DNA of 64,000 nucleotides, taken from Fomes fomentarius. Lineage: Eukaryota > Basidiomycota > Agaricomycetes > Polyporales > Polyporaceae. Position 1 is the stretch's first letter. Each line of letters begins with the position of its first letter. Shown here piece after piece: positions 11,974 to 22,945 of the stretch. The notes under the pieces were generated by a model that made no database searches, was not told the origin of the DNA, and worked only from the letters and a program-made list of their open reading frames with translations. The stretch spans positions 124,001 through 188,000 of the forward strand of contig JABYQN010000011.1 of NCBI GenBank assembly GCA_022606135.1, in the 5' to 3' direction. The translations under genes were made by a program, and so were the position numbers.

Positions 11974-13264
11974 GTCAATGTGTCAAGGGATGAGCGAGAG
12001 AGGGAGAGAATTGCAAGTGCAAGTATAGGAGACGGGTCGGTGAAGGAGAAGGTTGTAAGTCAGGAGACACACGCAGACCAGCCGTGTCCGACGTGCTCCT
12101 CGGCTTTGGCCGACGTTACGTCACCGTCACGTCGTGACCACCATGCCAATTCAGGCGTGATACCGTGACTCATTCCTCCTCTCGCCCGAAACACTCGAAT
12201 CCGGCGGGAATCCGAAGGCAAACGATCATGACTCCGATACCATTCGCACTGACTCGCTTCTCAGGTGCTATCGGAGGCAGTCATCAGGCAAACATGCCTT
12301 CTGACTGCGCTACATTCTATTTGCTGGGCTACTAGAGGGACATCAGTAATGGTATACTGACCACAATGTCACATCGAACGTACGTCTGACCAAATGCAAT
12401 GGCTTCGGGACAGCTGGCACGTATGTGAGTCGGGCTAGCTACTAGTAAGCTACTTACTTACTTCCCTATTCCCTATAAGCGAATATATCCAGGGTTTTGA
12501 CAGCCGGTACCAACCGAAAGTACCTGTTTCATTGCGCCGCAGAAGCGTCCTACTTAGGACTTGACTCGACATGTGTAACCTAATTCGGCATTGCGGGGAT
12601 GAGTCACTGGGTACCTACATGTAAGCTTGAATTGGGTCTATCAAAGGATATACGATACACACTCCGAGCGAGCCAAGACGAACAGGCTAAGAACGGTGGA
12701 AGCGCGAACTCAGATGAAGGATGATGTACGGAGCAGCAAAGGTTCGAAATGACTGACTGACTTGCCACGCAGTATTGCTACTGGGGATTCGCCCAGTTTC
12801 TCAGACTCCAATTATCGTATCCTGCCAGAGTCCATCGTGCCGCAAGATCCGTCACAGCCAAGTCGGCGAGGGTGGAAGAACTTCGAAGAGCACACTGGCA
12901 ACAGGCGCCCCATCGGACTTGTTTGGACGCTTTCTTTGGCTTCCTGGCGAACCGAACTGAACCGGTTCGATTTTGACCACTGGTAACAGAACCCGAGTTG
13001 GCACACTTTGAAATGCTTCGAATCTTACTACGTGGTAGAAGCCAACTTGAAGGCAGACGCACTTTGCTACAGCAAGGCCTACGGTAGGTAACATATACGC
13101 CCACGATACCAGCCTGACACCTCAGAGGCCATGTACCTGATGATATAAGTACCAGATCAAATCGCAGTATGGCTCGATAAGTCCAACAATGAACTGAGCC
13201 GTCATTTCTTCTCCCTGTGACTGTGACGTCGACGCCAGCTCCAGCCCATTTGAATCCCGCCATC
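11974..13264. other. Divergent intergenic region
   Basis: About 1.3 kb between two divergently transcribed genes. Frames here are short or lack any codon or domain signal. It presumably holds both promoters. No repeat, tRNA or RNA gene was recognised. Confidence 0.5.
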
Positions 13265-15273
13265 ATGGCACAGTCATGCATTGGTCCAGGTGCGTTCACG
13301 TATTTCTCTATCGACGAAACGAAATGTATTCCTAACGGACAAGCCTCTAAAAAGCCCCCCATGACGAACGATACACTGACACAGAGGCCGAAGTGCTGGC
13401 ACAGGCGCAGCAGATCCTGACCCCGGTAACCCTACCTTGTGGGCGCATCGTGCCGAATAGACTAGTAAAGGTGGGTATTGACTATGAGGGTGCTATCCAT
13501 CTTATAATATGGTGGCTCGGACAGCACCGTTCGTCGTGTGCCATACTTTGCTTGAATCTCTCCATGCATCGTTCTCCCGTGCAAATCGTGTTGGTCGTAA
13601 ATCGTAATGGCATCGCTAACTGTAAATCACAGGCACCCTTGTACGAACATTTTTGCCCTATGTGGGGCTCAGCACCGCACTCAGGTGTCCTCGCGCTCTA
13701 CGCACGATGGTCCGCGGGTGACTGGGGGATGATTATAACTGGCAACGTCCAAGTTGCCAAGGATCATCTGCCCCTCGGTCGAGACATGATCATTCCCGAC
13801 GTCCTGACTGACGAGACCCTCGAGCCTTGGCGTGCACTTGCCAACGCTATCCACTATGGTTCTTACCCATCTACAGCACATTTACAATCGAAGAAGACGG
13901 AGGGGCCGCTGGCAATCATCCAGCTCTCGCATGGCGGGCGGCAGTCACTCAATTTTGTGAGCGGGCGACTTCCGTTCTCGCCCCCACTCGCCCCTAGTCC
14001 AGTCAGGGTTGGAGCTCATACGAGCCGCGACGAAGGGTGGCTATCGCGTCTGGCATACTGGCTCATGCTTCAGGTGCCCCGCGAGATGACCCTTTTGGAA
14101 ATCCAGCAGGCAGTCGGGCAGTTCGTACGAGGGGCACAGACGGCGGCGCAGAGTGGCTTCGACGGAGTTGAGGTTCACGCTGCACACGGATGTAAGCGCT
14201 CAGCCTGACATTGCAGTGTTCTTGCTCATGATATGATGCATGTAGACCTTGTCAGCCAGTTCATCTCACCGAAGGTAAGCGTGGCTCACATCACAGTTCT
14301 GCATGTCAGTATGCTCACCGTTTGGCAGAGCAATCTAAGGACAGACGAGTATTCTGGCGAGCGAGATCCGCTGCACTTCCTGCGCGACATTGTCTTCGCC
14401 ATCCGTGCTCCCGGAGTCGTACCAGAAGACTTTGTTGTTGGCGTGAAACTCAACTCCGCGGACTACGCCGGCGACAGTAAACTCCAAGAAAATCGAGCCC
14501 TGAATCACGTGCGCGAGATCGCGAAGTGGGGCTTGGTGGACTTCATAGAAGTGAGCGGCGGTGACTACGAAGACCCTCGTAAGTGTGTTCTCTCCCTGCT
14601 CTATCTCCGTCTGGTTCTAGTTAATCACGCCCACTCAGAGTTTATCGACGCTGTCAATTTCAAGTCGCCACGACAAGTCATCTTCGAGTCCTTCGCCGAG
14701 CAAAGCGTGAGGGTACTCGCTAGCTGCACTCCAACGTCTACGAAACGCCAACCACCGCTGGTAATGCTTACTGGTGGGCTAAACACGTTACCACGCATGG
14801 CCTCGGTTCTCGCGCACGACCACGCGCATCTCCTCGGGATAGGACGGCTCTCTGTCGTGAACCCGTCCCTCCCGAAAGAGATCTCGTCGGGACTTGCCAC
14901 GCACACCCCGACATTCATGGCGGACCCGCCGTCTCCGACGGAACTCGGGGAGCCCCCGCGCTCCTATTTGTCCTTGCGAGGGATGGAGCGCCTCTTCTGC
15001 TATATCCTTTCGTTGGTTTGGAGAATGATCCCCGCACAGGTTCCGCGTATCGTCGGGGCGTCGGCGAACGTGAATTGGTACAACATCATGCTTCGACGCC
15101 TCTCCAGGGGTGAAGACATCGACTACACGCTTGGAACAATGGGGGCAACATTGAGGTTCTATCTGGGTGGAACTCCGTATGCGCCGTCGGAGGGAGGGGA
15201 TGGAGTGCTGTGGTGGGCGGCGGCGGCGATGGTAGGCGTCGCGCTTGGAATCGGATTAGGGCAGGTAATGTAG
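13265..15273 (+). CDS. NADH:flavin oxidoreductase, Old Yellow Enzyme family, with C-terminal membrane anchor
   Basis: Predicted 527-residue FMN-dependent ene-reductase-like enzyme using NAD(P)H. Six exons: 13265-13289, 13385-13470, 13633-14191, 14246-14274, 14329-14578, 14639-15273. The first exon is only 25 nt and supplies the ATG (MAQSCIGP...). Family motifs occur in order: LPCGRIVPNRLVK near the N-terminus, YEHFCP, a barrel strand DWGMIITGNVQV, the substrate/FMN segment LAIIQLSHGGRQS, the signature FDGVEVHAAHGYLVSQFISP joined across an intron, and RTDEYSGERDPLHFLRDIV. The last ~25 residues are hydrophobic (WWAAAAMVGVALGIGLG), suggesting a tail anchor, which some fungal members have. The 162-nt second intron is longer than its neighbours. 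The biological substrate is unknown. Confidence 0.9.
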
Positions 15274-15974
15274 TGTCGCCCAGGGACTGCGCATACAACT
15301 CGCGCGCTATGTCATTGTCGTCGCTCACATCTTCGTCAACTTCAAGACAGCGTGAGGCAAGCCGGGAAGGATCGGGAGACCACTGATGCTGACGTAACAC
15401 TTGCATGACGCCTGTTTACACTCCCCGCAATTGTCCGCGAGCATTGCCGTCTACTCGACCTATCGAATTTCTCAGCTTCATCTCAACATGCCCGTGTCTG
15501 GTGAGCGTGGTAGCACTGGCAACGCCATATATAATTATTCATCATACTAACAACCCTTTTCAGCAATTTCTATAAAACGCGCTCATCCAGGCTGCGTCGT
15601 AGTATCCCGGAACACGTCCGACGTACATTCTGACACCATAGTATCTGCTTGACCCGCGTGACTCCCAGCATTGCTTCTGACCGGTCATAGACGGACCAAC
15701 AGCCATATGACCGTGTCGTCCAGGTGCGCGTATGCCTACGCGCTCAACAGCATTCGCGCGTTCTCGGAGGTCTACTCCAGGCTCTACATCAATCCCACAG
15801 CCCGCCGGACGCCATGCATACAATACAGTCTTCGCAGGTGCGGGAGGGGGATATAAGAACATCTCCGTAGTCTCCCTTTGCTGTCCAACAACGCCTCTCG
15901 CCTCTTCCACTTAGAGCCTGTCCTTCCTCCTCGTGTCTGGCTTACTGATCCCTCGATAGTCGCTGCAGCTCAGA
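15274..15974. other. Upstream region of the formate dehydrogenase gene
   Basis: No gene is visible. The region lies between the OYE stop and the FDH start and includes a TATA-like motif near 15850 (annotated separately) and a second AT-rich motif, catatataattatt, near 15525. The remainder is mixed sequence without open frames of note. Confidence 0.45.
15850..15857 (+). promoter_or_regulatory. TATA-like core promoter of the formate dehydrogenase gene
   Basis: The motif gatataag lies about 120 nt before the FDH ATG, in a stretch of mixed sequence with no competing motif nearer the start. This spacing suits a short 5' leader. Inferred from position only. Confidence 0.4.
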
Positions 15975-17685
15975 ATGTCGTTCCTCAGTGCATCTGTTGC
16001 CGCTACCAAACGTGGACTTTCGTCTGCACCCACTCACGCGCCCCGTGCGCTCAATGCCCGCACTCTTGCACCGACAGTCAACCACAACAGCAACGCGGGC
16101 ATGAAGGTGATGCAGTTGCAACAAGGTGTCCTCGGCGACGGTGTTTTGACCTTGCGCATAGATCCTCGCTGTTCTCTATAAGGGAGGTGAAGCAGCCAAG
16201 CAGGAGCCTCGTCTTCTCGGGACAATCGAGAACCAGGTACCAGATGGTGTTCGCGGTTCAAGTACGGCATATTGATAGATTCTCCTGCAGCTCGGCATCC
16301 GCAGCTGGCTCGAGTCCCAGGGACATGAGTTCATTGTATGGAGCATTCAATTTTCGATGTACCGAACCCGGCAGCTAAATCTGTATTCTATAGGTCACTG
16401 ATGACAAGGAGGGACCAAACAGTGTCTTTCAACAACACCTCAAGGATGTCAGTATGCTCCCACAATCTAAAACTCTCACGAGACTTCCGCTTATACCGAA
16501 ATCGCCACAGGCTGAAGTGCTTATTACCACACCCTTCCACCCGGGATACCTCACCCGTGAGCTCGTCGAGAAGGTATGCCCAACGTGGTCACTCTATAGC
16601 ATCAATGCACTAAACGTACGCCTTCAGGCTAAGAACCTCAAGCTCTGCGTAACGGCGGGTGTAGGCTCAGACCACATCGATCTGAACGCCGCCGTCGAGC
16701 GTGGTATTCAAGTTCTCGAAGTGACTGGCTCGAACGTCGTCTCTGTTGCAGAACATGTGGTCATGAACATCCTCCTGCTGGTCCGCAACTTCGTCCCCGC
16801 ACACGAGATGATAGAGCGTGGCGAATGGCAAGTGTCTGACGTTGCACGCAACGCATATGACCTCGAAGGCAAGGTAATTGGCACCCTAGGTGCCGGGCGC
16901 ATTGGCTACAGGGTCCTGGAGCGTCTCCAGCCATTCAACCCGAAGGAACTACTGTACTACGACTACAACGCTCTTCCCGAAGGTCATCGATTATATCATC
17001 CTTGACCAGTCAGGTCGTATTGACAATACTTTGCAGCCGCCGCGAAGAAGGTCGCTGTCCGCCGTGTCGAGGACTTGAAGGACTTCGTGTCTCAGGCGAG
17101 TGCCTCGTTTCACGTCACTGTGAGTCGACTGGTGGGCTGACTACGATGCGAGTAGTGCGATGTTATCACTATCAACGCTCCTCTTCACGAGGGCACCCAA
17201 GGTCTGATCAATGCGGACCTCCTGAAGCACTTCAAGAAGGTAACTTGTCGTACGCTTCTCAAACCAGGGTGGATCTAGCTCACGCCTCATGCAGGGTGCT
17301 TGGCTCGTTAACACTGCTCGCGGTGCGATCTGCAACGCCGAGGATGTTGCAGCAGCGATCAAATCAGGCCAGCTCAACGGCTATGCTGGTGACGTATGGA
17401 ATGTCCAGCCCGCACCCAAAGACCACCCATGGCGGTACATGAAGAACCCTCTTGGTGGCGGTAACGGTATGACACCGCACTACTCCGGGACGACCCTGGA
17501 TGCACAGGCGCGCTACGCAACTGGCACGAAGAAGATCTTGGAGAACTACTTCCAAGGGAAGCCGCAGGAGCCGGCTAACGTCATCATCGGAGTCGGTGAG
17601 TCCTTTTGATCGACTTTCGTTAGTCTTACTTTTGCTCAAAAGGTGTACAGGCAAGTACGAGACGAAGTCGTATGGACAGCGGTGA
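15975..17685 (+). CDS. NAD-dependent formate dehydrogenase
   Basis: Predicted 400-residue D-2-hydroxyacid-type dehydrogenase oxidising formate to CO2 with NAD. In wood-decay fungi it drains formate made from oxalate by oxalate decarboxylase. Ten exons: 15975-16106, 16162-16236, 16291-16335, 16394-16447, 16511-16573, 16628-16982, 17037-17095, 17156-17239, 17295-17595, 17651-17685. The Rossmann motif is [14 protein letters not shown]. Active-site segments include [15 protein letters not shown] (substrate Asn), VNTARG (catalytic Arg), WNVQPAP (Gln) and MTPHYSGTT (His), all intact. The Arg/Ala/Ser-rich first ~40 residues look like a mitochondrial presequence. Intron 7 (17096-17155) starts GC rather than GT; the alternative GT site would insert eight residues into a conserved strand. 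Confidence 0.95.
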
Positions 17686-18483
17686 AGCGGTGTTTCGACA
17701 GCCGCAATCAACTGATCCGCGTGGCTTATGTACTTTCTACCCTCTGTGTAGACTATCATCTGCTGGACTGTATCATCATCCACTACCTATGTTTGGAGTG
17801 CCCACTGCTGGAGCCTGGCGCAGATGGAAGTCCACGTGTTCTGATTGGGACGACGACCGAGGCTCATAAGCACCTTGCCGACGTGAAACCTCCGAGCTCG
17901 CAGCGAGAGAAGGCAAAGATGGCGCTGACCGACTGAGTGGGGCAGCGGCTTCCTTGTTTGGGTGACGGCAATTGACCATGTGACAGCGTGAGCCATGATG
18001 CATTTATAAGGCAACCGCCTCTTTCTTTCCTGCACATCCGAACACCTCTTCCAACGGCCCAGCCTTCGTGCGTTGCGACTCTGGATCGTAGACGACTCTA
18101 GATAGTAGACGGTCACTTCCTTGGGCAAAGACGTTTCTGATCAACCTTCTTGCCGCCTCATGGCACCTTACAGTGAGCCTTCGGATCAAAGTCACCGTGA
18201 TCCCGAACTTGAGCTCTAGTAGTACTACGTACTTATTTCTCGTAGGTGCTCGCTCTCCTCTACATCCAGTGGCCACTAGCAGGCAACATGACACAACTGG
18301 CGAGGACCGCAAGACACTCTCGGAGTTCTCTCTGGTGCATCACAAGTCCTTTGTGGCGGGGTCTCCAAGGTCTTACCGACGTGCGCTTCCATTCAAGTTC
18401 CCACCTCGAATCCTAGTACATACACTTGAACTTATCCTCGTGGATTCGCAGCTCTATTCATTAAGGCTTCCGTGGCTATACTG
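17686..18483. other. Intergenic, no gene seen
   Basis: About 0.8 kb after the FDH stop and before the alpha-galactosidase start. Several short frames exist on both strands but none carries a domain or splices convincingly. It presumably holds the FDH 3' region and the GH27 promoter. Confidence 0.45.
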
Positions 18484-20996
18484 ATGGGATCCTGCACACT
18501 TATCATCACGTCCTTCCTGAGCGGCTGGTCACTGTACTACTCAAAGGGGGTCCAGTCGCAGCCACAAACCTTGGACAACCGCGTGGGCCGTTTGCCAAGT
18601 GCGTACCTTCGCCGTTTCTTGCTAATACTCCCGTACTCACCGCGCATCCATACTACAGCCTTGGGTTACAATAGTGAGGTTTTCCTTACCTGCCCGTCGC
18701 TTTGTAGACTCATTCGTGCCCCCTCTAACAGCCTGGAACGCGTACCATGTCAGTGGCAGATTTCCTATTCCCGCCATCCTTCGTTGACGATTCAACAGTG
18801 CAACATCAACGAGTCGGTCATCCTTGAGACCGGGGTATATATGGTCGAGCTCGGCCTCCGGGTGAGAAATGATTCTGGTAAAGTTGGAGTAGCACTGACG
18901 GCTCATGTGCTCGGCCAGGATGTCGGTTATACCCATGTCAATATAGACGACTGCTATGCCGAGAGGAACAGGAGCTCTACCGGGGATATTGTGGCAGGTC
19001 TGTCATCGCTGAACGAATATGATCTGCCTTGTTAACGTCGAGCCCATAGATCACTTGCGGTTCCCGTCTGGGATGAACAAGCTTACCGACCAGCTTCATG
19101 CGCTTGGACTGTATGTTGTGTAACACAGCTCGACGATTAACAGAGTCTCAAAATGTTGATGTCGCCATATAGGAAGGCTGGGATAGTAAGTCGTCTCTAC
19201 TGGGAGTCTCATGCACGCTCACCAGCTTCATGTTATAGTACAGCTCGTCTGGGTGGCTCACATGTGCGCTCTACCCCGGCTCGTTCTGGAACGAATACAG
19301 GTGAACTTGCAGAAATCGTCTCTCTTCCGTCAAATCTAAGCGTCCTCTCCCAGGGACGCACAGTTGTTCCAGGACTGGGGTTTTGACTACTTGAAGTATG
19401 AAACTATTTCTCGTTAGTCATATATCACTCACATGAAATGCTATCTCAGATATGACAATTGTGCTAGTATGGCAACTTCAAGTTGTTGCGACGATATCTG
19501 TCCACCCTGATCTCTTTTCACCAGTTCCGTATGATGATATTATCCGTGAAGGCGTTGTCGGCAGTCAGTATTAACCTTTCATGTCTATATGGAAATATGC
19601 ACTTGCACTATGTTGCTAATTCCCCCCATCAGAATACCAGCGGATGGCCGACGCGATCGCTCAGCTTTCAGACGATTCGGGGAAGCCTCCCCTTATCCTC
19701 TCCCTATGCGAATGGGGCGAGGTTAGTCACGCTCGGGTATATCATTCAATCAGTCCACTCATGTGCTTTCCTTCAGGAACAACCGTGGCTCTGGGCACGC
19801 AGGTTCGGCCAAAGTTGGAGGGTATGTCTAGGGGCTGAGTACCAAGATCCGCCGTACTGACGTTGGTTGCAGACTACGGGGGATATTGGTGAGATACACA
19901 CGGGTCTCTGCCATCCGTTGTGATCTCACGAAGTCAATCTTTCTGAAGATCCTACTTGGGTATCAATAGCAAACATTATAAACCAGTCTGTCATGCCCTG
20001 ATACCCCATGAAGATTAACCGCCAGAGCTCATCTTTTTCAGGAACTCGTTCATCGCGTGGGCGTCAGACTTTCATGGTCACAATGACCTTGATATCGTGA
20101 GTATCTCACCTCCTTACCTTGTCCTCTTCATGCTGATAGGATCAATAGCTCGAGGTGTAAGTTTGTAGAGCTCAAAGGAGAGCTTACATCTTACGATCAG
20201 TCCTCAGCGGAAATGGGGACATCACCTATGACGAGGCGAAGACACATTTCACCGTCTGGTCATTCATGAAGTCTCCCCTTCTGATCTCGGCCGATGTGGG
20301 TGGTGCATGACCTAACGCGTTCGCATGTTGAATGATCTGGACAAACACATCCTGCAGCTCTCGAATATTTCCGATGACAACTTGTCGATCCTCAAGAACC
20401 AAGAGATAATTGCTATCAACCAAGATCCAGTCGTCGGAACAGGGGTTACTCCGTTCCGCTGGGGTATCAACGTACGTCAAATATCTTAGAACTCTGACAA
20501 TCCGTCCGTTTACTTGAACCTTGTATAGCCCGATTGGGTCAGCAATTCAACCCATCCGGCACAATACTGGAGCGGTGAGAGTCAGAACGGTACTATTTTC
20601 ATGCTGGTCAGTTTCTGAACATGACGTACACTGAGATTATGAGAGACTAACCTTGACATGGACACTGCCAGATCAACACTCTCGACAAAACTGCCGACAT
20701 GTCCTTCAATCTCACCGAATCCCCCTGGATCAGAGCTGGTCGGCAATATTCCGTCCGCGTGAGTCTCTTAGCAACTCATTACATTCTTCATACCTTATCA
20801 TCAATGTCAGGATCTCTGGACGCATACCGAGAATGGTACAGCGGTACGCAACTTCACAGCCCACGCAGTACCTCCCCACGGGGTTGTCGCACTGCTGCTG
20901 AAGGACGCCGGAAACGAGCCCGACGGAGCAGGACCCCCATGTGCGAGACCGCATTGGTGCACCCACCGGAACGGAACTCTCCTTCCTGATGCCTAG
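18484..20996 (+). CDS. Alpha-galactosidase, glycoside hydrolase family 27
   Basis: Predicted 441-residue retaining alpha-galactosidase that removes terminal alpha-galactosyl groups from galactomannan or raffinose-type sugars; family members are usually secreted. It needs 22 exons: 18484-18598, 18659-18673, 18732-18748, 18799-18861, 18919-18997, 19050-19110, 19173-19185, 19239-19300, 19354-19395, 19450-19466, 19525-19563, 19633-19721, 19777-19821, 19873-19888, 19949-19985, 20042-20096, 20149-20156, 20208-20295, 20358-20471, 20529-20606, 20672-20758, 20811-20996. All phases close without a stop. GH27 landmarks: VGRLP-LGYNTWNAYHC, VGYTHVNIDDCY, YSSSGWLTC, the nucleophile Asp in LKYDNC, HNDLDILEVGNG, SPLLISAD and AINQDPVVG. 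The C-terminal beta domain ends VVALLLKDAG. Several Asn-X-Ser/Thr sites fit secretion. The N-terminus (MGSCTLIITSFL...) is the least certain part. Confidence 0.85.
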
Positions 20997-21327
20997 TAGT
21001 ACTAAGTAAGAAGCTTCTTCACATACTTACTACTCGATCCACCGACTCAGACGAAGGACGGACTTGAAACATGAACTAAGCGAATCGACGGGGAACACTG
21101 TACGGACAGTATCCAGTTCGATGTCCCTTTGCTATCCTGTCACAACGACACTGTACAATGTATCCTATATTTCCGAGTCGATCCCCTTTAATTTAACCGA
21201 GACTCGGAGCAGAGGTGGGCGCTCAACCTCAGCGCTTGTGAGCGCGGTCCGCCGTATGGACTCGGACTCGGACTGATACTGAGACTGCCAACACTGATCA
21301 TATTCGACGGCATTTCACTTCTACGCT
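20997..21327. other. Short intergenic spacer
   Basis: This 331-nt spacer separates the GH27 stop from the FMT start in the same orientation. No further gene or motif was recognised. Confidence 0.4.
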
Positions 21328-22945
21328 ATGGCCATGTGGCCTTTGTCTCAGCCTAGCTGCATGCTCGGACGGTATCTCAGGCAAAGACGATCATACTCCT
21401 TTGCGCCAGACCCGTTCAAAGTCTTATTCTTCGGACGTGACGAGTTCTCCTGCACGGTTCTCCAACAGCTTCTCAGAGCCAAAGGTGCGCGCAACCAATC
21501 TCAAACAAGAGTCGATTGTAACTGCAGCTGTTCAGGCCGTCAGACGTGTGGCAAGACATTGAGATCGTGACACAGCCAGACACGAAGTCCGGCCGTCGTG
21601 GATCCAAGTTGTCAATATGTGAGCCCTCTTCCTCGTCTACTCCTGCCTCGTCACCGATGGAGTAGCATGCCCTAGCACCCCTTAAGTTGCTTGCTGAAGA
21701 TGCCAGGCTCAGGGCCCACACGATACCTCACGAGCGTTCGGAGTTCAGGACATGGAAGGTACGTAAAGGGTTACTTCTTCCTTGGCGTATGTTTCCATGG
21801 TCGAAGAGCATGTATCACCACCACTCCAAGTCACCGATGCATTCGTGGCTGGAAGAACTTCTGCATCAACGATATTTATGGTCACTTCTACGATGTCTTG
21901 CATTATGTTGGGTCTAACGTTCCGACCATCCAGGTGCCGGCCCCGTTCGACAGGATAGATAATGTGGAAACGATCCAGCCACAGTCACCACCCCTGAATC
22001 ACCTCCTAGTTACGGCTTCGTTTGGGCGCATCCTACCAAATTCTCTGCTGAACCTATTTAGTCCTTCGCGTCGCGTGAACGTGCACCCGTCTCTCCTGCC
22101 GCTGTATCGTGGCGCAGCGCCTATACAACATGCCCTCATCGACGGCCAGAATGAGACCGGAGTCTGTGTCATCGAGATGACGAAGTGGAAAGAGGGTATC
22201 GACTCGGGCGCAATATGGGCCTCCGAGCGTATGGTAAGCTTGTAGCATCTGGCTCAGACTGTCTGGTCCCTCTTACACGTGTTCGCACAGGCCATTCCGG
22301 AAGGTGCAGCGTTCTCAGAACTACGTGACTCGCTCGCAGAGAAAGGCGGTCAGCTGCTAGTATCGATTATGCGGGATATGCTTGCGGGGAAGGTCCGTTC
22401 TACGCTTTTATAACGTTCCTACGTTCTTGTTCAGGTTTCCTTGCCGTCATCAGGACACACGTAGACCACAAGCTGAGGACCCACTCGCACCCCGCGCGCC
22501 CCTGATTACTGCGGAACACTCAAAGATCGACTTTAGGACCATGACTGCATCCCGGATCGTCGGGACCCACCGTGCGATATCCCACCAGAAGCCGATAACG
22601 ACCATGCTCAAGACAGAGCGCACGTTGCAATTGCACGATCCCCGCGTCCTCACTGATCCTTCTTCCGCACTGCAAGAAGAGCTTCCGGTGGGCGGAACGG
22701 CAACGTATCACCCACCTAGTGGCGCACTTATCGTGCGCTGCGCAGAGGATACATACCTCAGCGTGCTCAAGGTGCGTCCTGTTTTCTGACTCTGGAGATC
22801 GCGTTGATTTACTTCCTTTCCTTAGGTGCGCCAGCAGGATCGTACCTTGTTGAAGGCGAAGGAATGGTGGAACGGCGTAAAGCCCGAAATGCGCTTGCAC
22901 GACCATCCTGAAGACCCCGTTCAATTCTTACCCTTCACTCATTGA
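21328..22945 (+). CDS. Mitochondrial methionyl-tRNA formyltransferase
   Basis: Predicted 384-residue enzyme transferring a formyl group from 10-formyl-tetrahydrofolate to initiator Met-tRNA for mitochondrial translation. Seven exons: 21328-21484, 21544-21618, 21676-21758, 21934-22233, 22291-22392, 22454-22771, 22826-22945. The first ~30 residues are Arg/Ser-rich and lack acids, consistent with mitochondrial import. The catalytic-domain start FKVLFFGRDEFS, the segment DVWQDIEIVTQPD, and the signature VNVHPSLLPLYRGAAPIQHAL are all present, with the SLLP loop intact. The later ETGVCVIEM-EGIDSGAI segment and the C-terminal anticodon-domain piece LITAEHSKIDFR-MTASRIVGTHRAISHQKP also match the family. 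Intron 3 is 175 nt, longer than usual here, and could hide a microexon. Confidence 0.88.

Noticed and set aside
12778..13362. 194-codon minus-strand frame between the coiled-coil and OYE genes
   Set aside because: No recognisable motif, overlaps the OYE first exon and promoter, and lacks good start or splice context.
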